From contig OY755182.1 in the NCBI GenBank assembly GCA_963576735.1, forward strand, positions 3,720,001 to 3,784,000: a stretch of DNA of 64,000 nucleotides, given 5' to 3'. Positions within the stretch are counted from its first letter, which is position 1; each line of letters begins with the position of its first letter. Below, piece by piece: positions 32,183 through 40,427 of the stretch. The position numbers were made by a program, and so were the translations under genes. Below the pieces are notes generated by a model. The model searched no databases, had not been told where the DNA came from, and saw nothing but the letters and a program-made list of their open reading frames with translations. The stretch comes from Bedellia somnulentella. Taxonomy: Eukaryota; Arthropoda; Insecta; Lepidoptera; Bedelliidae.

Positions 32183-32886
32183 AAACCTTTCCCCTTCTTG
32201 TATGGTTTAATGTATAAACCCTTGCCTAAGGCAATAGATTCCATCATTTTGTTATGCCGCTCTGATTCAGCAAGATTTTTTTGAGCTGATTTATAATCAT
32301 TGACTGCTTTGGTTATTCCACCAACACCTCCAGCTAAAGAGCCTAATGCGGATAGACCAGCAAAGATAGGAATAAGTGGAAGTATACCTCCTCTTTTTGG
32401 AATAGGAATAATTCTTGGAAGTTTTATGGTTTTCTTATTATGAAATATTTTTTTTGCTGCTAAATATGCAAACTGTATGGCTTCTTTGTTATTGTTTGGC
32501 TTATTTTTTTTCATAACTGATTTTAATTTTGCAATTGATGTCTTAAATGAGTTAATGCCGGCACCCGTTTTTATTTTTGCTTTCATAACCTTGTTAACCA
32601 ACCACGAAGCAACCCTTTCACCTCTACTGGCATCTTTTGATTGGGATCGGTGTTTTGCCATATTTTTTAACTCTAAGTCAGCTTTATGACGGTCTTTCAA
32701 ATTAGGATTTTTAGAATAAGCTATATCGTGTTGCATGCAGGCGCTGTCTAAAGGGTTAATACCTTTATCACCTCTCTTCAATCGTTCTTGCAAGCGAGTG
32801 CCGGGGCCGCAGTAGTTGTAGCCGGGTAAATGTAATTCAATTGGTAAATTATTGATCAAAGTATTTATGAGTCCGCTACCTTTCAT
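32158..32886 (-). CDS. Phospholipase A2-domain virion-type protein
   Basis: The protein has 242 residues. The N-terminal part carries the parvovirus-like PLA2 signature: calcium loop YNYCGPGT (residues 23-30) and catalytic pair in ACMQHDIAYS (H53, D54). A lysine-rich, NLS-like middle follows. The C-terminal part has IPKRGGILPLIPIFAGLSAL and a glycine/alanine-rich stretch, like adenovirus minor core or membrane-lytic proteins. In related viruses such phospholipases act on endosomal membranes during entry. It sits upstream of the protease with a 25-bp overlap, consistent with a capsid-associated substrate. The frame is intact. The domain call is strong; the role within this element is inferred. 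Confidence 0.85.
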   Translation of the reverse strand: MKGSGLINTLINNLPIELHLPGYNYCGPGTRLQERLKRGDKGINPLDSACMQHDIAYSKNPNLKDRHKADLELKNMAKHRSQSKDASRGERVASWLVNKVMKAKIKTGAGINSFKTSIAKLKSVMKKNKPNNNKEAIQFAYLAAKKIFHNKKTIKLPRIIPIPKRGGILPLIPIFAGLSALGSLAGGVGGITKAVNDYKSAQKNLAESERHNKMMESIALGKGLYIKPYKKGKGLCVRFSKN

Positions 32887-32934
32887 AACTAAGTAGATAA
32901 TGAAAAAAATGTCGTGTAATTATTATTATATGCT

Positions 32935-33432
32935 TTATTTTGTGACAATATTAGTTTTATCAATCCAACTGTTTTCTTTTTGACTAAGACCAAGCCATTT
33001 AACAAATAATTTATTGCCACGCTTTTTAATAACCTTTTCAACTAAATAAATTTGTGGACACTTAGTTTTTTGAAGTTCTTGTTCATAAAAACAACCTTTG
33101 ATTGGCATACGATGTTGGTCTTGAATGTGGTAAGTGATAGGCACACTTTTGTTTACTTTAATAACTGTAAACAACTCAGTTGACCAATTTGGTGTATATC
33201 CTTTCTTGAACTCCCCTTTGTACTTGCTGATCCGAACAACGTCACCTACACGAAACTTAATTTTCTTAGATATTGAAAAGTTTTGACTTTTTTTTATATT
33301 GTTAGCAACTATTGATTCATTTGATGGGTTGATTGCAGATGGATTAAATTTAGTGGTGCGGTGTACTGTATTATTATATGTATTAACCACGTCAGACAAC
33401 GGTAATCCAACCCACTTGTAGTTTCCAGCCAA
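32935..33432 (-). pseudogene. Integrase, C-terminal part with chromodomain (after frameshift)
   Basis: It continues the integrase from 33468-33866 in another frame, and the open frame in fact reaches back to about 33495. It contains the end of the catalytic core (the third acidic residue, Glu at 33478-33480, is in this frame). Then come a C-terminal beta-barrel-like segment (KFRVGDVVRISK, TPNWSTELFTV) and a chromodomain-like end (LFVKWLGLSQKENSWI). Chromodomains on Polinton integrases are thought to guide insertion to marked chromatin. Confidence 0.85.
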
Positions 33433-33467
33433 ACTAAATTGTTTGAATAGTTTTCCTTTTAAAGTTC

Positions 33468-33866
33468 TTATAAGTCTTTCAACAATTGAAGCTTTTTGGT
33501 TGAATATGTTGAATAGTGATTTATTTTGTATTTTTTCATAAGTTTTTGAAAATTATCATTATAAAATTCAGTGCCCATATCAGTTTGTAAATTTTTAGGT
33601 CTACGACCTATTTCCAAAATCTTTTCAAAGGCCAGGGACACTTCAGTTTTTGTTTTTGTCTTCAGTGGAGCTAACCATGCATATTTTGAAAAAGTATCAA
33701 TTACAACTAAAATAAACTTATAGCCTTTGTTCACTTTCTGATATTTTTGTATATCTATCAAGTCGGATTGCCATAAGTCATCAATTCCCTTTATAATAAC
33801 TGATCGACGAGGAAAATTTTTTCTAGCTCCTTTATGGATTTCAGCAACAACATCATGTTTGCTCAT
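33468..33866 (-). pseudogene. Integrase, N-terminal part of catalytic core
   Basis: This is a retroviral-type (rve) integrase. WQSDLIDIQ holds the first catalytic Asp (D35) and LQTDMGTEF the second (D96). The spacing and the third Glu fit D,D-35-E, but the frame shifts near 33490-33496 inside a short A run, so this ORF ends without the Glu. Shift size and site suggest loss of one base. The integrase joins element ends to the target, producing 6-bp duplications. The start overlaps the upstream gene by 4 bp. Unless it is an assembly error or programmed event, this copy cannot integrate itself. Confidence 0.9.
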
Positions 33867-34240
33867 AGTGGTTTTGTTATATCTCTCAGTTCTGTGATGT
33901 GATCTTTTATTATATTACTGACATCCACACTCGAACACTTTTCAATTAACTGTTTCTGTAACAGTTGTAGTTGCGCCTTTATACTTTTAATTTCCGCTAG
34001 ACAATCCTGCTTTTTGCAAAATACTTGATTGTTTTGGTCAACATATTCTTTATTAACAGCTTCATCTGCAGCAACTGCTAATTGTAATCCTTTCAATCTA
34101 CTTTGTCTCAAATCATAATCACCAGATTCATTTTGAAGCAAAACTTTGTTTAAAAGAGTAAATTCAAGAGGGTCCATTGCACGAAATCTTTTATGAACGT
34201 GATGACCAAATTTATCGATATTCATATTGTAACTAAACAA
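33863..34240 (-). CDS. Small coiled-coil Polinton protein
   Basis: The 125-residue frame is intact. The first part has KRFRAMDPLEFTLLNKVLLQ and RLKGLQLAVAADEAVNKEYV. The second half (LAEIKSIKAQLQLLQKQLIE) is a strong coiled-coil candidate. The 'AVAADEAVNKEYVD' phrase resembles trimeric fibre-type or neck-region repeats, so a fibre or adaptor role is conceivable, but this is inference. It overlaps the integrase start by 4 bp. The real start may be Met6 (MNIDKFG). Confidence 0.65.
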   Translation of the reverse strand: MFSYNMNIDKFGHHVHKRFRAMDPLEFTLLNKVLLQNESGDYDLRQSRLKGLQLAVAADEAVNKEYVDQNNQVFCKKQDCLAEIKSIKAQLQLLQKQLIEKCSSVDVSNIIKDHITELRDITKPL

Positions 34241-34287
34241 AGGTTAGGGATGAAATAAAAAATAAATTGTTTGTTTTTTGTATTTAT

Positions 34288-35274
34288 TCAACTGATTACA
34301 CCACATTCCCTTAGTTCTTCTATGATAGATATGATTTCATTGTCCAATCCAGTGTTACCAGCATCTTTCGAAGCAATTAATAATTTCAGTCTTTCGACTA
34401 ATTCATTTGGATCGTCCCAATAAACATAATCAACTTTTGGAACAACTTTTTTAAACAACGGTAAACCCTTTCCTTTAGCAGCCTTCACAGAATTTATTGT
34501 TTCATGTGCAGTGAATAAAGGTTTTATAATATTTAAATACTTAAATCCCCTGTTACTTATTATTTGCTGATCGGGTTCAAAGCCACGCCGGTGAGCATTT
34601 GTGTTTATTAATATTGATTTATAATTTTCTTTGTCATTTTCAGTTACAATGCTTAAATTAGGCTTTTTTTTGTACAATAATTCAACAAGTCCTAATGTTT
34701 TTTCATACATATGACCCGCAATTTGAATTTTATTATTAAGATCAGAAAGAAGTGACATGCCAATCATTGGCTTACCTTTCACTAACCTAATTCCATAAGG
34801 TACATCTTTAAAGATTTCTGATGATAACGACCATGAAGATACAGAATTTTTATTTGGAGTTGAGGTAGCATCAGAAACCGTTTCGAAAGACATATCATTT
34901 TTAGAATTTTGTTGATATTCAGATTCATTTTGAGAACGATCTTCATCAATTTCATTCCATGCCTCTTGGGATGTGTTGTTTGAAGAAACACTCGGGTTCG
35001 ACAATTTTCGTTTCCGTGAAGGAGTCAATTGTCGAGCTAAATTGTCTTTTCCACTATTGAAATTTGAGTCAGTCCCCGCACTTTCTCCAGCACTGCTAAC
35101 ATATGTGCTAGATAGTAACTTAAGTGGATCTGTCACTGGTTTAAACATGGCTTCTAGTGCTATTTCAGAATCAAGTTTATTAATTTTCATATTCTTAACC
35201 TTCTGTTTAACAGCGTCAGCAGATTTTATTATTTGCTGTTTTATAGATTTTTCACTCATATTTACAAATTCCAC
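34288..35274 (-). CDS. DUF8207-like Polinton protein, 328 aa
   Basis: The frame is intact. The N-terminus has a helical, lysine-rich segment and LEAMFKPVTDPLKLL. A low-complexity Ser/Asn/Glu-rich linker covers residues ~60-150, and a conserved C-terminal domain runs from PYGIRLVKGKPMIG through KTLGLVELLYKKKPNL to AHRRGFEPDQQI. I recall this C-terminal domain as DUF8207, common in arthropod genomes near Polinton genes; its function is unknown. It lies between the ATPase and the coiled-coil gene on the same strand, suggesting a structural or packaging-associated role. The start may be Met6. Confidence 0.7.
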   Translation of the reverse strand: MEFVNMSEKSIKQQIIKSADAVKQKVKNMKINKLDSEIALEAMFKPVTDPLKLLSSTYVSSAGESAGTDSNFNSGKDNLARQLTPSRKRKLSNPSVSSNNTSQEAWNEIDEDRSQNESEYQQNSKNDMSFETVSDATSTPNKNSVSSWSLSSEIFKDVPYGIRLVKGKPMIGMSLLSDLNNKIQIAGHMYEKTLGLVELLYKKKPNLSIVTENDKENYKSILINTNAHRRGFEPDQQIISNRGFKYLNIIKPLFTAHETINSVKAAKGKGLPLFKKVVPKVDYVYWDDPNELVERLKLLIASKDAGNTGLDNEIISIIEELRECGVIS

Positions 35275-35341
35275 AACTTCTCACACAAAAAGAAAATATA
35301 TAAATGGTATACTTGTTTAGGGAAGGCTACCTTTATTTATT

Positions 35342-36079
35342 TTAATTATCTAAATGAACGAAGGTGTCAAATGTCATTCTATAACATCCATCGGTTTTGT
35401 GACAGTCTTTATTTATAACTAAATAGCTATATGGATCTTTCCAAATTTGTGAACACAATTCACGGAATTGAAGCCATGTCATATCACTGGTTACGTGTTC
35501 ATCGTACACGTGACGTAGGTTGATGTCATCTTGTTTAAAAACGATGAGCAGATTAGCATTATCACGAATTAGCTGTTTCGGGATTTTGCTATACGTTTGG
35601 TTCAAATAAAAACAATCTATATTTTTGTGTCTGCCCATAGCGAAGTAATCACGAATATTATTTTGATTTTCACACGCAACATCATCAAAAATTATAACTG
35701 AATTCGGTGAAGCTTTATCAGGACTTAAAACTTCTTCGTTATCACTATATTTAAAAAAACTTACCCCAGGGACCAGACTTAATACTTTTTCCAAAAATAG
35801 GTATTTAGGTTGATACAAAGTTTTAGAGTACACGTAAATATTATGAAAATTTAATCCGTTAGGATGTAAAATAAGTCCAATAACTACATTTGTTTTTCCA
35901 CAGTTTGATGGCCCACAAACTAAACAACGAATAGTCTTCGGTAAAAGTTTACCATGTCGAAGTGGTAATTTGTCAGAACCAAAATTGATTTTTTTAAGCT
36001 CCAATGTGATGGGTTGTTTAACAAATTTCATAATGTACAAAGTGTTAACAGCAGCGTTTCTTATGGTATAGTGTTGCAA
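35342..36079 (-). CDS. Packaging ATPase (FtsK/HerA, A32-like)
   Basis: The frame encodes 245 residues. Walker A GPSNCGKT lies at residues 56-63 and Walker B VIIFDDV at 128-134. A sensor-like QTYSKIPKQLIRDNANLL segment follows, then a C-terminal part typical of the family. In Polintons and related viruses this enzyme pumps DNA into the capsid. Catalytic motifs are intact. It is the outermost gene of the right arm, 85 bp inside the right TIR. Met17 (MKFVKQPITLEL) is a plausible alternative start and fits the family's usual N-terminus better. Confidence 0.9.
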   Translation of the reverse strand: MQHYTIRNAAVNTLYIMKFVKQPITLELKKINFGSDKLPLRHGKLLPKTIRCLVCGPSNCGKTNVVIGLILHPNGLNFHNIYVYSKTLYQPKYLFLEKVLSLVPGVSFFKYSDNEEVLSPDKASPNSVIIFDDVACENQNNIRDYFAMGRHKNIDCFYLNQTYSKIPKQLIRDNANLLIVFKQDDINLRHVYDEHVTSDMTWLQFRELCSQIWKDPYSYLVINKDCHKTDGCYRMTFDTFVHLDN

Positions 36080-36164
36080 TCATAACCTTTCATCACTATT
36101 TATCTAATAAAGTTGGTGTGCACAGCTTTTATTCTTAATTTAACTATTGAATGAATGGAAGTTC

Positions 36165-36275
36165 ACAACGATTTATTGGGAAGGCTATCACACTCGAGTG
36201 AGCGACGACGCCGCGCGAAAGCGCGCGGCGTCGTCGCTCACTCGAGTGTGATAGCCTTCCCAATAAATCACTACT
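36165..36275 (-). repeat. Polinton right terminal inverted repeat (perfect hairpin)
   Basis: It matches the left TIR in reverse and ends CACTACT at 36275. Positions 36170-36217 and 36222-36269 are perfect 48-bp arms around the loop AAAG, so a single strand folds into a near-blunt hairpin. Confidence 0.95.
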
Positions 36276-36281
36276 ACGAGG

Positions 36282-36535
36282 GTCTCGTGAAAGCCGAAAC
36301 CGAGAAGCGTCGGAAATATCTCGATCTGGCTCACGAGATCACCGACATGTGGGGTGTGACTTCGACAGAAATAATCCCAATTGTTTTGTCCGCGAACGGG
36401 TTAATTCCAACCAGTCTCGCGACCAACTTGAGGCGGTTGGATTTCTGTGGCGTGTCGGTTCCAGCACAAATGCAGAAAGCGGTGCTGCTCGATACGGCTC
36501 GGATCGTCCGTCGGTTCTTGAACCTGACTCCCTGA
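36282..36535 (+). pseudogene. Retrotransposon ORF, part 3 (endonuclease C-terminus)
   Basis: This is the end of the R2/R4-type protein. It opens with LVKAETEKRRKYLDLAHEI and continues with MWGVTSTEIIPIVLS, then QMQKAVLLDTARIVRRFL before the TGA at 36533-36535. The codon phase at 36281-36283 continues exactly from 20981 when the 6-bp duplication is counted once, proving the Polinton inserted into this frame. The KAETEKRRKYLDLA...MW..V....IP segment is the conserved end of restriction-like endonucleases of this element class. An apparent ATG ORF starting in the Polinton at 36155 is a chimera. Confidence 0.9.
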
Positions 36536-36616
36536 CCCCGACCGACTGTGCTTTTGTCGGGGAGTACCGCCTCTCCCATTTAAAATTTATATTTTCATTT
36601 TCGGCCATGGGAGAGG
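36536..36616 (+). repeat. Retrotransposon 3' UTR hairpins
   Basis: CCCCGAC (36536-36542) pairs with GTCGGGG (36556-36562). CCTCTCCCAT (36570-36579) pairs with ATGGGAGAGG (36607-36616). Such 3' structures are typical RT-binding sites in this class; the role here is inferred. Confidence 0.7.
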
Positions 36617-36664
36617 CGAGAAACAAAAATGTTTTCCGAAAAAATAATACAAAAAATAAATGAG

Positions 36665-37363
36665 ATCCCACCAAAAACATTAAATGTAAAAAAATGCCAA
36701 GTCTCTCGATGCAGTCTTTCCATCGTAAAGAGTTTTGAGATCTCATAGAAGCCAAGTCCTATTCAAAATATTTCGTAGTTATAAATCAACATTTAGTAAT
36801 TGTATCAATAGTTTTCTTTATATTATAATTATAGTGACTTGGCAATGAGCACAAGAAGAAACAAATAAAACGGCATATTTGGAGGAGTTGAAAGTTACAC
36901 ACACCGCATGCGTAAACATTAATAATATCACAAAATTAATTTTCTTTTGGATTATCCGTGTCGTCCCAACCGAATTTCGGCAACGGCAGTCAGTCTTAGT
37001 GCACTCTCGATTCATTTACTTTCATAAAGCGATGGCCCGTAAGGTATTCTTAATTATTGTATTGGAGCATGTAGTCGGTAGTGACCATCATGATTCACAC
37101 ATAACAAATAATCTGATCACTGGTCTCGTCAGTAACATTTGCACATAATTCCAGGCAGCAAGCAGCTTTTAATTTGTGCTCATTGCCAAGTCACTATAAT
37201 TATAATGTAAAAAAAAATATTGATACAATTACTAAATGTTGATTTATAACTACGAAATATTTTGAATAGGACTTGGCTTCTATGAGATCTCAAAACTCTT
37301 TACGATGGAAAGACTGCATCGAGAGACTTGGCATTTTTTTACATTTAATGTTTTTGGTGGGAT
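36665..37363. mobile_element. Long-inverted-repeat DNA element (non-autonomous)
   Basis: The arms 36665-36852 and 37176-37363 are reverse complements over 188 bp, around a 323-bp middle with no gene. The outer ends are ATCCCACCAAAAACATT. It probably belongs to the same family as 7487-7922. No clear target duplication is visible. Confidence 0.8.
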
Positions 37364-37628
37364 TTTATATATTGGAATGCGATAAAGAGTTATTATATTC
37401 TTTACTCCTATATATGCATATATGCAGTCGAACAAGCGATGATTCGTTACATCAAGTGTCTTTTAGCTCTGGTCTTATTCTTACGCGGACTACAAGACGT
37501 TCTAGCCTTAATTGGACGTTGCATTCATCGATATTGACTGACTGCACAGCCCTTTTTTGACAACTTAAAAAATCCATGCATCTGAGTGACCAAACGTAAA
37601 CTACTTTTTTACTGGAACTTTTCACAGT
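37364..37628. other. Non-coding stretch
   Basis: Nothing is supported here. Confidence 0.4.
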
Positions 37629-38130
37629 TATACATAATATACTCACGGCTATAAATCCCTAGAAGGGGAAGCCAGAGCTAAGGAATTAGAATTAAGTCTC
37701 AGAATGATATACCCAGCAATCTTTAATTCTATATTAACTAGTAAATTTATTATAATCATTTTTCTGTTTTTCACTTAAGGATAATATTAATTGTATAAAA
37801 TTTTCCAAAATAATCATAATTATATTGTGTGTATACTAGGGACATATACCTAGGAATATGATCTAGCCCTATTTTCTATGTTCATATTATTATGTTTGTG
37901 TAATATTGATTGTATTCTGTTTTATGTTCTTCAATTAAATATATAAATAAAATAAAAATTCCTCAGCCACTTTTGGAAAGTTGAGTGGGGAAATGATGGT
38001 AAAGTAAAAGTTGTTGGTGATGGGTCTCCAGCCGCATCGCACAAAAATCCCTTTATAGCCCCAATACCGTTAGTCGCCTATTACGTACACCCACCGGAAG
38101 AAGTGGGGTAGTGCTTTTCTAAGCTGACAC
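37629..38130 (-). repeat. SINE-like family A split by an AT-rich insertion
   Basis: The family A copy covers 37629-37690 and about 37956-38130. The ~265-bp insert between ends in an A-rich tail (atataaataaaataaa), so it looks like a retroposed fragment. Confidence 0.75.
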
Positions 38131-39137
38131 AGATATGCCCCTGAAAATTAATATAAATAATAATAAAAACGTGAATGAAACTAGCCTATCAAACAGATCA
38201 AGATCAAGTTAGTTTTCAAGAAAGTACAATAATGGCTTGTGGTAAGAGTTCTTACTCGACAATATATTTAATATAATAATATTCATATTTAAATCCAAGA
38301 CTAAGAAAAAACATTTATATTCATCATATATATTTTTTTTCTCTTAGCGGGATACGAACCCGCGACCCTCAAACCCTGAAGCTAGTCGTTTACCAACTAG
38401 ATTACGGATATGCATCGTCCAAAATGAAGAATTACCTCTCGATCATTCGATACCATAGTTAAGTAGTAGAAGAGCAATTATTTATTCTGATTGACACCAG
38501 AATAAACTCGACAATACAATTTTTAAAGCACATATCTCTCTATTCATAAGAAAAAATATATCGTCACCAGATACCAAACCTGCAGTATCCTCCTTCAAGC
38601 AATCTTACTGCAAGTTAAGAAGTTAGAAATCTAAAGTATGATTCGATATTAGAAAACTTTATCAACAGCATATATGAAGTAAGAAGTCTAATATAAGATA
38701 AAGTCAATGTTTTGTCCTCGGGGAAACTCGAGCAAGTGAAACTAGGCAATGTTTACCTTTCAAGTCTCGCCCGCACCTGGTGTCTTCGTAATATTTGCCA
38801 GAAAGTAAAGACATTTATTAAGACAGATTCGTCCCAAACAACAATGATTCTAGATATATTGGCTTGTTCTATTGGGCGTTACAGGTTTGGGAAATTAAAC
38901 ATATAGCCAACTTTTGGAGGCTTTTGGGAGATCATAAAAGTGTGATAAAATTATAAATAAAAATTAAATAAAAAGATTTTGTTTGTCTTTTTACACATAC
39001 AAAAAAAAAATATATGCAATAATATAGTGAAAAGAAGTTAAAAAGAAGAACTAATTAAATAACAATAAAAAAAAGACAAAATGGTTACGAGCTCGGTCTA
39101 ACCACTTAAAGCCTTATACCGAAATATATGTGTGTGA
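38131..39137. other. Non-coding stretch with one tRNA-like scrap
   Basis: At 38345-38425 the reverse strand carries a B-box-like gggttcgtatcccgc and A-box-like tctagttggtaaa, a tRNA-derived remnant. Otherwise no gene is seen; a 64-codon frame at 38712 is not supported. Confidence 0.45.
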
Positions 39138-39389
39138 GCTGTGTAGTGTCGGCTTAGAATAGCACTACCCCATTTCTATCCGTGGGTGATCGTAAGAAGC
39201 GACTAAGGGTATAGGGGTTTTTTAAGTGATTTTTGGGCGATGTGGTTGGAGACCCATCACCAAAATTATTTATTATTACCATCTTTTCCCCACTCCACTT
39301 TCAAAAGTGGCTAAGGAATATCTTATTCCAAAGCTCTGGCTACCCCTTTTAGGGATTTACAGCCGTGAGTATATGTATGTATGTATGTA
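39138..39389 (+). repeat. SINE-like family A, full length
   Basis: It has both ends and the (GTAT)n tail, and is of the 'ccgtgggtgatcgtaag' subgroup, like 48181. Confidence 0.85.
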
Positions 39390-39878
39390 CGTTTTATTTT
39401 GTGGGCTTATTTATGGTAGCCAATATAAAAGGTGAAGGATGCAACAAGACAAAATGTGTTTGAAGATATGTTACAAGAAGGGTATGATTTGTAAACAATT
39501 TGCATTTGGAATAAATGCGGTAATCATTATGGTGTTTAATTATCAAGCTCATATGGAAATCCACAAAAATATGTTTGCGTCAAAATATATATTGTGCTAT
39601 CAACTTTTAGCTTGGGCAAGTCTCAAGATTTTATCCTGAAACTAAACTTGAGTTTGGAATTTCAATTCAATAGATTAAGTATATTATTATTTTTTACTTG
39701 ATTAACGGTAAGAAGATTCACAGCCCGAACATTAAAATTTTATAACCTAGCTAACGTTGTTTTGAATTCTTAAATAGCCAATTCTCAGAAGATACAAATT
39801 AATTATTTGTAATTTATAATAATAGGACTATATAAATTCAGTAAAAAATATATCTTTCATCTTGAATTAAGTAAAACT
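39390..39878. other. Non-coding stretch
   Basis: Short frames here show no recognisable similarity. Confidence 0.4.
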
Positions 39879-39883
39879 GTACA

Positions 39884-40333
39884 TGTAGCCGCGAGTGACT
39901 TATTTAAACTTTAAACACTTACCAGGCACGTGGCTGGCAGGGGTGGCGTTCGAACTCTCGAGAGTTTATTGATGAATCACAGCGCAGGCTTACACTTTTC
40001 ACCATAGGTCCATAGATAAATGTGGTTCAGTTCTTTTTCATCCTTTGTTCGGGAAATAGACTTGATTCGGAATTTATTTGGTCACTTTTATACGAACGTG
40101 TGCACTCACATCGGCGTGTTGAGAAAGAGAGACTCGCGGAAACGGATGTAGTTGTAAGACGTCAGACGTCAATGTTGCCAGTTTCCCGCATCAACGAGGT
40201 AGTGTTAGAGAAAATAAGCCACATGAAATAAATCTATTTCTAACGTGAATTAAAAAGTATGTAAAATATGTTTTGTTGTCTTGTGCACACCTAATAAAGA
40301 AAATTATAAACTAATTTGTTCCAGTACGGAACA
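39884..40333 (-). repeat. BEL/Pao 3' LTR
   Basis: 450 bp, bounded by TGTAGCCG and CGGAACA on the + strand. An AATAAA-type motif and AT-rich stretch lie near 40296-40310. Confidence 0.95.
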
Positions 40334-40427
40334 TAAACCCGCTCACCTTAAAAGTATATAACTTTTAACAAAATAAAAGAAAATATAACCTAACCTATGA
40401 CTATGATTTAAATATGTATAAAGTACT

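Larger units (their letters stand above)
20982..36275. mobile_element. Polinton (Maverick) element, near-complete
   Basis: The boundaries are AG...CT with perfect 6-bp target duplications ACGAGG at 20976-20981 and 36276-36281, both diagnostic for Polintons. All core genes are present: protein-primed DNA polymerase B, retroviral-type integrase, packaging ATPase, adenain-like protease, and major and minor capsid candidates. There are also a phospholipase A2-domain protein, a DUF8207-like protein and three unknowns. Only the integrase frame is visibly broken. The left flank between TIR and first gene has accumulated SINE-like insertions. Left-arm genes are on +, right-arm genes on -, and they converge near 29 kb. 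Confidence 0.95.
17443..36639 (+). mobile_element. R2/R4-type non-LTR retrotransposon, split by the Polinton
   Basis: The element occupies 17443-20981 and 36282-36639, about 3.9 kb without the insert. A 13-bp direct repeat AAAAATAATACAA at 17430-17442 and 36640-36652 is the apparent target duplication. The single ORF has an N-terminal region, reverse transcriptase, a Cys/His knuckle and a C-terminal restriction-like endonuclease. The 5' UTR carries a TGGAATGGCA...TGCCATTCCA stem (about 17478-17517) and the 3' UTR two hairpins. Insertion into an AT/TAA-rich tract recalls TAA-targeted R4/Dong elements, but the clade is not established. Confidence 0.85.

Noticed and set aside
36155..36535. A 126-codon ATG-initiated ORF spanning the Polinton end and the retrotransposon tail
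   Set aside because: Its first 42 codons lie in the Polinton terminal hairpin and target duplication. Only 36282 onward is real coding sequence, belonging to the retrotransposon.
38712..38906. A 64-codon frame in the stretch before the BEL/Pao element
   Set aside because: No recognisable motif, no conserved context and ordinary composition for chance open frames in this DNA.
40022..40231. A 69-codon frame repeated at 45987-46196
   Set aside because: Both copies lie inside the two LTRs of the BEL/Pao element, so duplication reflects the LTRs and not a conserved gene.
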